Positions 8,308 through 17,123 are shown, counted from the first letter of the stretch. The stretch: DNA of 64,000 bases from Oceanobacillus oncorhynchi (GCF_000821065.1 NZ_CDGG01000001.1:3100001-3164000), one strand, 5' to 3'. Notes: generated by a model not told the origin, from the letters alone. A program made the numbers and translations.

Positions 8308-8883
8308 TTAATTGACTGACCATCCTTTGTCGAAATGGCCAGTTTCCGCAAGGTGATTACCGTGGCTGTCAACGAAGTATACGTATAGGAAATCGCTCGC
8401 TGGCGTTGCAAACAGTGTTGCTCTTGTAAAGTTTTCTATTTTATTACCTAACTCGTCTACAATAATTTGTTGATCAGTTTCCTCTAGATACTTGAATTCG
8501 TCAGTCAGCATAACGTAAATTTGGTCGTAATTATCTTCTTGAGAAATCTCTAATATAAGCCCGTCTGTTTCCACAATAAGTTCGTTGTAATAGTCAATAA
8601 CTCGTTGTTCGGTTTCTTCTGAATACTTTCTTCTTTCATTAGATGATACATTTTCTTCTTCGTTTTCATCTTCCGCAGTATCTGTAGGATCGACGGATTC
8701 CTCTGCGCTCGCTGCTTGTTCCTCGGAAGCTGCTTCGCCCGAACTCACGGAATCATTAGCTACGTCCTCGTCATTGTCGTTCGGGTTAGTTACGTTAATT
8801 ATGATAAATGCAATTGCGATAACCCATATTGCTGTTCCGATAATGGCACGGGAAGGGGTTATCTTCTTTTTCTCTTTCGCCAT
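8308..8883 (-). CDS. Membrane-anchored acidic protein of unknown function
   Basis: I do not recognise a family. From the ATG at 8883 (AAAAGGAG nine bases upstream) the 191-residue product has a short lysine-rich cytosolic start, one transmembrane helix (about 12-33), then a disordered acidic linker of about 60 residues made mainly of Glu, Asp, Ala and Ser, and an extracellular domain of about 100 residues beginning near RRKYSEETEQRVIDYY. This architecture suggests a type II anchored surface protein. It lies in the segment between the tRNA-Leu gene and its decayed copy, so it may be cargo of a past integration. A longer start at 8904 lacks a ribosome site. Confidence 0.75.
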   Translation of the reverse strand: MAKEKKKITPSRAIIGTAIWVIAIAFIIINVTNPNDNDEDVANDSVSSGEAASEEQAASAEESVDPTDTAEDENEEENVSSNERRKYSEETEQRVIDYYNELIVETDGLILEISQEDNYDQIYVMLTDEFKYLEETDQQIIVDELGNKIENFTRATLFATPASDFLYVYFVDSHGNHLAETGHFDKGWSVN

Positions 8884-9096
8884 GTAAACGAACTCCTTTT
8901 CCATTAATGGTAAATTTCACGTTGGAGTTAGCGTAACATATCGGTGGATAATTTTACAGGGGATTTACATTGACGTTTCAAAGAACGCGAGAATGTGTCG
9001 TGGAGGTGGAAATCTTGCGAAGTGGTTAGGAGTTTGGCGAAGTTTAATCGACTTCTATCCGCATAAAATATAGGTTTAAGCATTTCGAGATACCTT

Positions 9097-9195
9097 GGCA
9101 CGACTCAAAACCGTGTTCCATAAGGAGTGTCAGTTCGATCTCGGCCATCAGTAGTCATTAATCCCCGTTAAATCTGTTATGGCGCAATTTTAACG
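9097..9195 (+). repeat. Degenerate copy of tRNA-Leu 3' half plus terminator
   Basis: GCACGACTCAAAACCGTG, CATAAGGAGTGTCAGTTCGA and CATTAATCCCCGTTAAA follow the order and spacing of the intact tRNA-Leu anticodon arm, variable arm, T arm and terminator at 7942-8040. Differences are mostly G-to-A and C-to-T changes, and the terminator stem has lost its right arm. No tRNA can form. Such a tRNA 3'-end duplication is the typical scar of site-specific integration or of tandem duplication. The rest of 8884-9405 shows no gene; a further fragment CACGACTAAAATCGTG lies at 9243-9258. Confidence 0.8.
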
Positions 9196-9405
9196 TATTT
9201 GTGGAAGCATTCATTAAGTGTAATATTCTAGATTTCGAATCACACGACTAAAATCGTGCGTGTAGATATGTAAAGCACATAAAAGAATTAGTGCGATAAA
9301 ATATTTTAAATAGACTTTAATAAACATCTTTTCATTCTATTGGAAATAATGTAGTATGTTAGGGGTGAGCATATTGAGCTTAGAAAAATAGGGGGGAATT
9401 AGTAA

Positions 9406-10050
9406 ATGAAGAAGATTTTATTAACGGTATTATTCTTATTACTATCATTGGTTCTTTTTGCGTGTGGAAGTGAAGCAGAAGGCGAAGAGGACGCGCAAAA
9501 TTCTGAAGAAAGCACGGAAGAAGAAAACAAAGGTAACACAGAGGAGCAAACGGAAGATTCGGAATCGCCACAACCGGGCGAAACAGAAGAAACAGAGGAC
9601 GGTACTCGCACACTACATAGAATGTGGGAAGAAGGCGAAACTTTCGAAACTGGTCCAATTGTTCTAACGATTGATAAGATTGCTACTGCTGAGGCTAGCT
9701 TTGAAGGAGAAACAGCGGATATGCTGGAGACGGATCATATCGAGTATATTCAAGTAGATGTTTCCGTAGAGAACACGTCGGATAATGATGTTACTTTCTA
9801 CGCTGGACAAGGTAGAATGGCTACAAGTACGGGAGAGCAGATTGAGCCTGATTTGTGGTTAAGCGGACATATTGACGGAGAAATGATGGCTGGAACGAAA
9901 GCGAACGATACTTTCTATTACATGCTTGAAAATTCTGAAGCAGAAGACGTAGAGTCTGTTCGATTAGTATTTTCTGCTCCATATGATTCGGAAAGTTACG
10001 ATGATTTAGGCGAAGAACTCGATTTCGAAATTGAGCTTCCAAAAGAATAA
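9406..10050 (+). CDS. Acidic lipoprotein with a DUF4352-like domain
   Basis: The 214-residue product begins with a lipoprotein signal peptide (MKKILLTVLFLLLSLVLFAC), with the lipobox LFAC placing the lipidated cysteine at residue 20. A long Glu/Ser/Thr-rich linker (about 22-66) follows, then a beta-rich domain from about 75 onward with EYIQVDVSVENTSDNDV, wording typical of the DUF4352/Telomeric-repeat-binding-like immunoglobulin fold of Bacillus lipoproteins. It would sit on the outer face of the membrane. The role is unknown; ligand or cell-wall stress functions are guesses. The site AGGGGGGAA precedes the ATG. It is alone between terminators. Confidence 0.78.
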   Translation: MKKILLTVLFLLLSLVLFACGSEAEGEEDAQNSEESTEEENKGNTEEQTEDSESPQPGETEETEDGTRTLHRMWEEGETFETGPIVLTIDKIATAEASFEGETADMLETDHIEYIQVDVSVENTSDNDVTFYAGQGRMATSTGEQIEPDLWLSGHIDGEMMAGTKANDTFYYMLENSEAEDVESVRLVFSAPYDSESYDDLGEELDFEIELPKE

Positions 10051-10154
10051 AAGAGATTAGTAACGACAAAGACTATGCAGTGGGACGCTCTTTGTTGGAT
10101 TTATATAAAATATGAATTTGATGTAGATTTTTTCGAGAGATAATTTAAATATTT

Positions 10155-10198
10155 AACACGCTCTAACGTAGAATAATGTTACGTTAGAGCGTGTTTTT
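10155..10198 (+). terminator. Terminator after the lipoprotein gene
   Basis: Sixteen-base arms AACACGCTCTAACGTA and TACGTTAGAGCGTGTT with a T tail. The following bases to 10378 hold no recognisable gene. Confidence 0.9.
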
Positions 10199-10378
10199 GT
10201 TTGTAAAAGTTTCCGTCGCTAACAATAGCAATATAACCAATGAAATGGCTTCTACAACAGAATTAGAAAAACTGCCTTCCGCCAAATTCAGCGGCTATCC
10301 ACAATACTTGAATGGTTATCTTAACCTTTAAAATGGTAAACTTAAAATAACTACCCTAATTAAGAAAGAGGCAAAACA

Positions 10379-11275
10379 ATGGAACTAAAACACATGATTT
10401 ATTTTATAGAAATCGTCAAAACTGGCAGCATGACTAAGGCATCAGAAAAGCTGTATATTTCACAGCCTACGATTAGTAAGCTTTTACGGGATCTAGAAGC
10501 AGAATTAGGAATGGAATTATTTGACCGTCATAAACGGCAAATGGTGCTTACTGATGCGGGAAAAGCTTTTTTACAGCAGGCAAAAGAAATTGTCCGGTTA
10601 TATGAAAATCTTCCGACAGAAATGAATAATTTGTTAGGAATGAAGCAGGGGCATATTAAAATAGGGCTGCCTCCGATTATGAATGTAAGGCTGTTTATTC
10701 ACACGCTTGGAGAGTTTCATGAGAGCTATCCGGATATCAGCTTTGAATTATTAGAAAGTGGCAGTAAGCGGATTGAAGAGAGCATCATTAATGATGAGGT
10801 CGATGTCGGTATTACGGTGCTGCCGACAGATACGGATACCTTTCATCAATTTTTTCTGCTTGAGGAGCAGTTGAAATTGCTGGTCCCGCGCTCTCATAAA
10901 TTTGCTGATAGGGAGAAAGTAAGTCTTATTGAATTAAAGGATGATGACTTTATTTTATTTAGTGAAGATTTCATCTTAAATGATCGTATAACCGAGGCGT
11001 GTAAGACTGCTGGTTTTATTCCTAAGGTGATTGCGGAGAGCTCACAGTGGTACTTTATCGAACAGATGATTACGGCAAGCCTTGGGGTAAGTATTCTCCC
11101 GGCAAGTATTATTGACACGCTAAAGGAAGACGTTGTCAGTATTGAAATTGCGGATCCTTCGATTTTATGGCAATTAGCAATTATTTGGAAGAAGAATAGC
11201 TATACTACTTTTGTTACCAAAGAGTGGCTGAAGTTTATGCAGGAACAATTGATGTTTAAAGATGGCAAAAAATAA
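10379..11275 (+). CDS. LysR-family transcriptional regulator
   Basis: The 298-residue protein has the N-terminal winged HTH of LysR proteins (residues 1-60: MELKHMIYFIEIVKTGSMTK, then SQPTISKLLRDLEAELG) and a periplasmic-binding-like effector domain from about 90. The wording resembles CidR/YwbI-like regulators, but the ligand cannot be read. No divergently transcribed partner lies upstream, where the usual LysR target would be; the upstream gene is on the same strand and terminated. AAAGAGG precedes the ATG by nine bases. Confidence 0.88.
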   Translation: MELKHMIYFIEIVKTGSMTKASEKLYISQPTISKLLRDLEAELGMELFDRHKRQMVLTDAGKAFLQQAKEIVRLYENLPTEMNNLLGMKQGHIKIGLPPIMNVRLFIHTLGEFHESYPDISFELLESGSKRIEESIINDEVDVGITVLPTDTDTFHQFFLLEEQLKLLVPRSHKFADREKVSLIELKDDDFILFSEDFILNDRITEACKTAGFIPKVIAESSQWYFIEQMITASLGVSILPASIIDTLKEDVVSIEIADPSILWQLAIIWKKNSYTTFVTKEWLKFMQEQLMFKDGKK

Positions 11276-11410
11276 TTAAATATGGCGCTTCCATAGATTT
11301 CATCTATAGTTCAAATAAATAATTACTATTTTTATTATAGAACGATAGGATTTAAGATAAGTATAGAGTAAAAATAAAGCAATTTTATTAAGGAAGGGAA
11401 CACTTGAAAT

Positions 11411-11950
11411 ATGAACAGTTATAAGCATCCAAACGAAAGCAGAGTAGTTAGTACGGATCAAGTGCTAATCAATGATTTAAATAATTACAATACCCTCTTT
11501 GGAGGTGTATTGATGAAGAAATTAGATAATAATGCCACGCTTTCTGCAAGAAGGCATGCCAGAGTGAAGGAATGTGTCACAGCCTCTACGGACTCAATTG
11601 ATTTTCTTCATCCGATTCGTCAGTCTGATTCGGTATGTATTGAATCCTTTGTTTCCTATACAGGCAATACATCGATGGAGATTTTTTGTAAGGTGATTGG
11701 CGAGGATATGATTACAGGGGAGAGAAAAATTGCTGCCACTGCTTTTCTTACCTTTGTTGCCCTGGACAGCAACAAAAAGGCTGTGAAAGTAGCACCCATT
11801 GTACCGGAATCAGCAGAAGAAAAATTCTTATATGAATCTGGCGAAAAGCGGGCAGCGATGCGCCGGAAGCGAAGAGAACACAGTAAAGAGCTGACACAAA
11901 TTATTGGTTTGGAAAAACCATGGGAAAGAGGAGATATCTATGTTTGTTAA
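11411..11950 (+). CDS. Acyl-CoA thioesterase (YkhA/YciA hotdog family)
   Basis: Hydrolyses acyl-CoA to free acid and CoA in the cytosol. The 179-residue protein has the hotdog-fold core: NNYNTLFGGVLMKKLD corresponds to the conserved N..G.LFGG.lm...D motif with the active-site aspartate (D39), followed by TASTDSIDFLHPIRQSDSV. The C-terminal tail is basic. Substrate chain length is unknown. AAGGAAGGG precedes the ATG. Its end overlaps the start of the next gene by 11 bases, suggesting translational coupling. Confidence 0.87.
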   Translation: MNSYKHPNESRVVSTDQVLINDLNNYNTLFGGVLMKKLDNNATLSARRHARVKECVTASTDSIDFLHPIRQSDSVCIESFVSYTGNTSMEIFCKVIGEDMITGERKIAATAFLTFVALDSNKKAVKVAPIVPESAEEKFLYESGEKRAAMRRKRREHSKELTQIIGLEKPWERGDIYVC

Positions 11951-12302
11951 TATAAATAGTTTATATCATATAGAGGAAGAGCTTGACCAGCTTCAAAGGG
12001 ATTACAGAGAATTGTATGAGTATTTACAGCATATCGTGAGTCTGACTAGACAGTTGCAGATTCCTTATAAATATTTAGGGGAACTATTAGTAAGAAATGA
12101 AGAAGCAACCAAACCTCCTTTTATTCGGGAGTCTGTTATACACCTTTATCAGAAAGAAGTGAATTTATTAAAAAAGCAAAAGGATTTTGAAAAATTGCTG
12201 TCTATCCTGCAGCGTTTAGAACAAGTTTCCTATTCACAAGTATTTCTGTTAGTGCTGGGGGCAAAGCCGGAGCTTATTCAGGTCAATACAATCATTAAAT
12301 AG
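11940..12302 (+). CDS. Helical protein of unknown function
   Basis: A 120-residue product that I do not recognise. Leu/Glu/Lys/Gln-rich sequence throughout suggests an all-helical, partly coiled-coil cytosolic protein; there is no signal peptide, membrane segment or cysteine cluster. The ATG at 11940 overlaps the end of the thioesterase gene and is preceded by AGAGGAG, which decides the start. Coupling suggests a function linked to the thioesterase, but this is inference. A strong terminator follows. Confidence 0.72.
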   Translation: MFVNINSLYHIEEELDQLQRDYRELYEYLQHIVSLTRQLQIPYKYLGELLVRNEEATKPPFIRESVIHLYQKEVNLLKKQKDFEKLLSILQRLEQVSYSQVFLLVLGAKPELIQVNTIIK

Positions 12303-12306
12303 CAGC

Positions 12307-12350
12307 CAGGGCTTATCACCATGTTGTTTGGAGTGATAAGCCCTGTTTTT
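12307..12350 (+). terminator. Terminator of the thioesterase operon
   Basis: Arms CAGGGCTTATCAC and GTGATAAGCCCTG with a T tail. Confidence 0.92.
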
Positions 12351-12490
12351 GCGATTGTGGGCACGTAAATAAAATAATCATGATTATATCAGCAGCTTTG
12401 TGTTAAAATAATTTGAATAATATTACTTTAATTAAATTAGCTGTTCTGTGAAATATCTATCAGGCTTTACGAAGAATGGAGGCTTTCTTG

Positions 12491-12772
12491 ATGAAAAAGT
12501 ATTCTTGGATCAGTTATCTATCACTCGGGCTGCCTATACTATTATTTCTATTATTGTTTGCCGTGGCTGATATAGAACCATTAGTATTAGCTCAAACTAT
12601 ACTTATTGCTCAATTTATTGGCGCTCCGTTATCAATCATCTTAAGTGTAGCTGCTCTTTTTAAAAAGAATGAAAAAAAGGTTGTTGCCGTATTTGGATTG
12701 ATAATTTCTCTCAACTTAACGGGAGCACTTGTTTATTTGCTTTTACTAGGTTTTGGTATGGGGGAGGCGTGA
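12491..12772 (+). CDS. Small integral membrane protein
   Basis: A 93-residue protein with three predicted transmembrane helices (about 7-27, 33-55 and 63-86) and a short KKNEKK cytosolic loop. The ATG at 12491 is chosen because TGGAGG lies eight bases upstream; the ATG at 12476 has none. It resembles no family that I can name, and it stands alone. Confidence 0.65.
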   Translation: MKKYSWISYLSLGLPILLFLLLFAVADIEPLVLAQTILIAQFIGAPLSIILSVAALFKKNEKKVVAVFGLIISLNLTGALVYLLLLGFGMGEA

Positions 12773-12981
12773 GAAGGAGTATAAGCAGGGGGGAATAAGA
12801 TGAATAGAAAACCTTAAGTAGCTTTGTTAGTTTAATCTGGCGGATGGGATTAACGTCAGGGCAGGCATTCAGACGAAATGAAATCACGCTGACTACCCAG
12901 CACGCTTTTCTACACAATCCAATTATTTAACATCTCATTCTGAAACCTTTACAATAAACAGGGAGAAGTCAAAAAGAAAGG

Positions 12982-13638
12982 GTGAGTGTGTTGAATATCT
13001 TAGTAGTTGGAGCAAATGGACAAATAGGGAAGCATCTGGTCAAGCTGATTCAAGACAATGGGGATCAGGCACGTGCGATGATTCGCAAGGAAGAACAAGC
13101 GAATTATTTTAAAGATTTAGGTGCGGAAACGGCCGTTGTTAACTTAGAGGATGAAGTCGATACAATTTCTAATGCAGCAGAGGGTGTGGACGCGGTCGTA
13201 TTCACAGCTGGTTCCGGTCCGAAAACTGGAAAGGATAAAACCCTGATGATTGATTTGGATGGAGCGGTGAAAACCATTCAAGCGGCAGAACAGGCGAATG
13301 TTAAACGTTTTGTCATGATTAGTTCGTTTGATACCAGCCGTGAAGCTATTCAATCAGCCCCTGAATCGTTTGCACCTTATGTCGTAGCGAAACACTATGC
13401 AGATGAGTGGCTGTTAAACTCCGATTTAGACTATACCATTATTCATCCAGGACTATTAACGAATGAACCTGGCACCAATCAAGTAAATCTTGGAGCCAAT
13501 GTGGAACGTGGAGAAGTCCCTCGGGAAGATATTGCGAAAGTAATTTATACCAGCTTGAAAAATGATACAACCATCGGCAAGAGATTCCGCGCAGTAGCTG
13601 GACAGACAGCTGTTGAAGAAGCGATACAGTCGGTGTAA
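12982..13638 (+). CDS. NAD(P)-binding epimerase-like protein (YhfK type)
   Basis: Atypical short-chain dehydrogenase/NmrA-like protein of 218 residues. The N-terminal Rossmann glycine motif is GANGQIG (about 10-16), and FTAGSG, the DLDGAVKTIQAAE helix and YVVAKHYAD (catalytic Tyr/Lys pair) follow, closely matching B. subtilis YhfK. The substrate is unknown. Starts GTG 12982, GTG 12988 and TTG 12991 all follow AGAAAGGG; the exact one is uncertain. It is monocistronic and closed by a terminator. Confidence 0.85.
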   Translation: MSVLNILVVGANGQIGKHLVKLIQDNGDQARAMIRKEEQANYFKDLGAETAVVNLEDEVDTISNAAEGVDAVVFTAGSGPKTGKDKTLMIDLDGAVKTIQAAEQANVKRFVMISSFDTSREAIQSAPESFAPYVVAKHYADEWLLNSDLDYTIIHPGLLTNEPGTNQVNLGANVERGEVPREDIAKVIYTSLKNDTTIGKRFRAVAGQTAVEEAIQSV

Positions 13639-13672
13639 TAAATAAAAACGTCAGATTTTCTAATCTGTCTAG

Positions 13673-13715
13673 AAAGACCTGTGCTATGTAAAAGATGGGC
13701 ACAGGTCTTTCTTTG
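13673..13715 (+). terminator. Terminator after the yhfK-like gene
   Basis: Arms AAAGACCTGTGC and GCACAGGTCTTT followed by CTTTG. Confidence 0.8.
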
Positions 13716-13858
13716 TTAAATAGCCTTTTAATATGGGAGCAATTAATATCAGCTTGAGGTAATAAAAAAATAAAGAGGGCATAATGGTATCATTTCATTT
13801 CAATTTAAATAATTAGAATTATAAAAATCAATATTGTATAAGAAGAGAGGAATTTATA

Positions 13859-14386
13859 ATGAATGCTTTAATCAAAAAAGTCTTTGAACAAGTAAAAACA
13901 GAAAATCTAATTCTTCGAAAGCCATCAGAAGCAGATGCTTATGCTGTCCTTGAGATTGAAGGAGATCCTAAAACAAATACATACCGGCCTTCCGGACCAA
14001 TGAAAAACATGGATGAAGCTCTGGAAAAGATAGAGCTTTGGAATAAGTACTGGATAACACATGGCTGTGGTTATTGGATGATTTCTGAGCATAAGGGCTC
14101 GGATGTAGTAGGGATTGGAGGCGTAAGAAATATAAATTGGCAAGGGCGCGAAGTGTTAAACTTGTACTATAGATTTTCACCAAAAGTTTGGGGAAGAGGA
14201 TATGCTGCGGAGGTAGCCAGATATTCTGTGTATTTAGCTCGTGAACACCTTTCTGAATTACCAATCATATCGAGAGTTCGTCCATCTAATATACCTTCGT
14301 TAAGGGTTGCGGAAAAAAGTGGGCTGCTGCGTCACCCAAGTTTAGATAGTGCGGAGCATATTGTATTTACTTCAGGATGGGATTGA
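13859..14386 (+). CDS. GNAT acetyltransferase, ribosomal-protein-alanine type
   Basis: The 175-residue protein matches the RimJ/RimL-like Acetyltransf_3 branch: TENLILRKPSEADA at the N-terminus, the acetyl-CoA loop region YRFSPKVWGRGYAAEVAR (about 102-119) and NIPSLRVAEKSGL near the C-terminus. It uses acetyl-CoA to acetylate an unknown amine. AGAGAGG lies eight bases before the ATG. It is monocistronic. Confidence 0.87.
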   Translation: MNALIKKVFEQVKTENLILRKPSEADAYAVLEIEGDPKTNTYRPSGPMKNMDEALEKIELWNKYWITHGCGYWMISEHKGSDVVGIGGVRNINWQGREVLNLYYRFSPKVWGRGYAAEVARYSVYLAREHLSELPIISRVRPSNIPSLRVAEKSGLLRHPSLDSAEHIVFTSGWD

Positions 14387-14557
14387 ATGTTGAAAAATAT
14401 ATTCAAATAAACTGGGAGGTTTTAAGGAAATTGAGATTTCTTAGAATGTATTTTCCCAGCTAATTACAACAACATTAGGAATATGTTAACATGAAAGAAC
14501 AGAATATATAAAATTCTCACAATTAAATCGTATTGAAATAGAGAAGGGGATTAATAA

Positions 14558-14650
14558 ATGATGGGAAATATCGGAATACCAGGAATGATTATTACGGTGA
14601 TAGCTGTTGTCCTTGTTATTTATCTGATTAGAAGACTGTTAAAAAGATAG
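14558..14650 (+). CDS. TatA-like single-helix microprotein
   Basis: A 30-residue frame with a strong AGAAGGGGA site seven bases before the ATG. The product has NIGIPGM directly before one hydrophobic helix and ends in a basic RRLLKR tail. The NIGIPG entry and helix look like the start of a TatA translocase subunit, but the FGPxKLPE hinge and amphipathic helix are replaced by Arg/Lys and a stop. A weak hairpin with AGAGGGGAA and TTTCCTCTT arms follows at about 14648-14692. Whether it is a Tat accessory peptide, a TatA fossil or an unrelated membrane peptide is unknown. Confidence 0.6.
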   Translation: MMGNIGIPGMIITVIAVVLVIYLIRRLLKR

Positions 14651-14805
14651 AGGGGAACGCTTTATTTCTTTATTAAATAAGCTTTCCTCTTGATGTTATC
14701 AGATAAATGCGCGAAATAATAATTAATCTGCAAATCGATATATTGAATAATTATTCTTGTTAATTAAGCTAATAAAAAAATAATAGAATAGCAGGAGGAA
14801 TGAAA

Positions 14806-15198
14806 GTGATAGAATCCAGAAATCCAAAGGATATACATAAACCGTTAGCTCCGTATAGTCATCAAATCGAAGTCTCCGGAGACATACGGTGGTTAAATTT
14901 GTCGGGCCAGTTAGGGATGGATGTGGAAGGCAATGTATCAGAGGATTCCGTGGAGCAATTAAAAATGGCCTTTGAAAACATTCGCATCAATTTACAGGAA
15001 GCGGATATGGACGTAGAAAACCTGACGAAGCTTGTTTTTTATATTGTCGGGGAAATGGATGCGGATAGAAGAAGAGAAGCAATTGGCGAATTTTTAGGGG
15101 ATCACCTTCCTTGTACAACGATGGTCTTTGTTGCCGGGCTGGCCGGTCCGCAATTTAAAGTAGAGATAGATGCATGGGCATGTAAAGAAAATAAATAA
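14806..15198 (+). CDS. RidA family enamine/imine deaminase
   Basis: RidA-type proteins hydrolyse reactive enamine/imine intermediates such as 2-aminoacrylate released by PLP enzymes. The 130-residue product has family length, with the PYSHQIEV entry (about 15-22), SGQLGMD core and the C-terminal CTTMVFVAGLAGPQFKVEIDAWA segment; the conserved arginine of canonical RidA before its CP.R..V motif is not evident, so it may be a RidA-subfamily member of different specificity. AGGAGG at 14793-14798 is only one base from an ATG at 14800 but seven from the GTG at 14806, so the GTG is preferred. Confidence 0.85.
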   Translation: MIESRNPKDIHKPLAPYSHQIEVSGDIRWLNLSGQLGMDVEGNVSEDSVEQLKMAFENIRINLQEADMDVENLTKLVFYIVGEMDADRRREAIGEFLGDHLPCTTMVFVAGLAGPQFKVEIDAWACKENK

Positions 15199-15389
15199 GG
15201 AGCTATATAAAATGGATTGTCCAATTTAACAATCTCTCTTCATACATGCAACGGAATGATGAAACAGGGAGATACCTACAAAACAGAACAAGCACTATGG
15301 CGGGTAGGAATATCAGTTATACGCAGATAGGAATTTTTTCAGGCATTTCCTGGAAGCAGTGTATCTCCCTTAAAGAGGAGAGAATTAAA

Positions 15390-17123
15390 TTGAAATCGAT
15401 ACTCATTAACCAAGATTTTAGACGGATGTGGGGTTCAGAGTTTCTTTCTATTTTAAATGGAAGGTTTAGAGAGCTATTGATTCCTTTAGTTGTATTAGGT
15501 CTAACCAGTTCGCCGCTAGTTACAGCCCTTGTCGCTTTGTCCCAGCAATTGGGTACGGTTCTATTTGCCATCCCAATCGGAACATGGGTAGAAACGAAGA
15601 ATAAGGTCAGAATTGCATCTTCTTGTCATTTTTTATATGGAATAGGCATTTTTATGCTCGCCTTTCTTCTGGCAACACAGAATGTCAATGCAGTAATTAT
15701 TGCTTCCTTGCTGTTCGTAATGGGGTTACTTGCCTTAATCAGCAGAACGGCGTTTACTTCAATGATTCCTGCCATTGCCGGCAGAGAAAATCTGTTAAAA
15801 GCACATACCAATATTGAAGCTGCTGATGCTATTGCTACTGTTATCGGCCCTGCGTTGGGTGGAATATTATTAGCAAAAACAGACTCGGTATTAACGCTGC
15901 TTATTTGCGGGATTTTATCTCTTCTTTCTGCTCTGTTGATTGGTTTTATTCGTAATAAAGAAGGCTTTATCAAAAAAAGGAGAGAAAACTCCCTCTTCAA
16001 GCGCGTAGAGGTAAGGGGGGAGATGAATCTCCAATACACAAAAGATTGCTTTGGAGTGTCTCGACTGTCCAACACTAAATCGAACAAACGTTCCAAAATC
16101 ATCCTTCTTCTGATATAATGGACAGGAGGAGGTAAGAAGCTATGAAAGTAAAAAAAGCATTTCGTTTTCGTATCTATCCGAACAAAAAACAAATCATCTT
16201 CATCCAGCCAGCTGTGTTCCCATTGTGGACACCAAAACCCAGACGTTAAAAATCTTGCTTTGCGTGCATGGACGTGTGGTATCTGTCAATGCCATCACCA
16301 AAGAGATAGGAACGCAAGCAGGAATCTTCGTAAGGAAGCATTACGAATAACCGCAGGGACTGCGGGGCTAGCCTAATCCATAACTGACCAATGGGTTGGT
16401 GTTCTTAGGAATCTCCCACTTCAAGCAACCTTGAAGGTTGGTAAGAGGGGGTAGTTCAAAGAAACAGAGACGGAAGAGCTGCAAAAAAGTAAATGGAATG
16501 TGTTTTTAAGAAGGTCCATCGCTGGATTGAAGATTTTAATCGCTAACCCACAACAGCTGATTAGCACAATAGCCATGGCAATATTAGCTTTCACAACGGT
16601 GTTTATTACATTAACTATAATCTTTTACGCTCGGATTACATTAGAGTTGTCTGAAGGGTTTATTGGTATTTTGCTATCGAGTGCTGGCGTAGGTAATATT
16701 GTTGGCATCTTTTTGATCAATAAATTCAAAAATCTAAATTGGGTGTTGCTGATGAGTTTCTTGCTGATTATCTCTGGGATAGGAATATTAATGATTACAG
16801 CAACAAACGTTTTTATTATGATGTGTTTTGGGATGGCCGTTTTTGATTGTGCGCTATCTATGGCTTTTATCGTACAAGGCGCTGTTCATCAAGGGATCAC
16901 GCCAGATGAATTCTTAACAAGAGTCAGGAGCTCCACCTATGTTATTGGCGGACTATTCTCCATACTGGGAACTTTTTTAGCGGGAGCTATTCCGGAATTA
17001 TTTACGGAAAAAATTGCTTTAATGATCGGGGCTTTTATTCTTTTGATGCCAGCTTGCATCTTCCTTCGTTTTGGAAAGGCTGGCGTTGCATTGAGCAAAG
17101 TAGAGCCAGTTTATAACAAATAG
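15390..17123 (+). pseudogene. MFS transporter gene split by a mini-IS200/IS605 insertion
   Basis: The N-terminal half (TTG 15390 after AAGAGGAG, to 16000) encodes a major-facilitator transporter start (NQDFRRMWGSEFLSILNGRF, then TM helices). The C-terminal half continues from 16460 to 17123. The element at 16001-16459 separates them and brings stop codons. If it is removed at the TTCAA repeat, the frame continues without change (SLF-KETEELQKSKWN) and gives a 424-residue protein of normal MFS length, of the EntS/MFS_3-like group. Substrate is unknown. As it stands the gene is disrupted; a separate start at GTG 16500 could give only half a transporter. Confidence 0.88.
16001..16459 (+). mobile_element. 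Non-autonomous IS200/IS605-family element with a tnpB remnant
   Basis: The 459-bp element lies just 3' of TTCAA (15996-16000) and ends with TTCAA (16455-16459), with no target duplication otherwise, as expected for single-strand IS200/IS605 transposition. The left end has a hairpin GGAGAT-GA-ATCTCC (16020s); the right end has CAACCTTGAAGGTTG. Inside, ATG 16142 opens a TnpB N-terminus ([17 protein letters not shown]), joined out of frame to a TnpB C-terminus (about 16200-16376) with the CSHC...CGIC zinc ribbon and the RDRNAS RuvC motif. The catalytic middle and any tnpA are gone, so it depends on a relative in trans. The right end could still encode an omega-RNA scaffold. Confidence 0.87.

Noticed and set aside
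9097-9180. Second functional tRNA-Leu
   Set aside because: The 5' half and acceptor pairing are absent and stems carry mismatches; only a fossil.
16500-17123. Second half of the MFS gene as an independent half-size transporter
   Set aside because: Starts in the middle of a loop with no ribosome site; deleting the insertion restores one continuous transporter.
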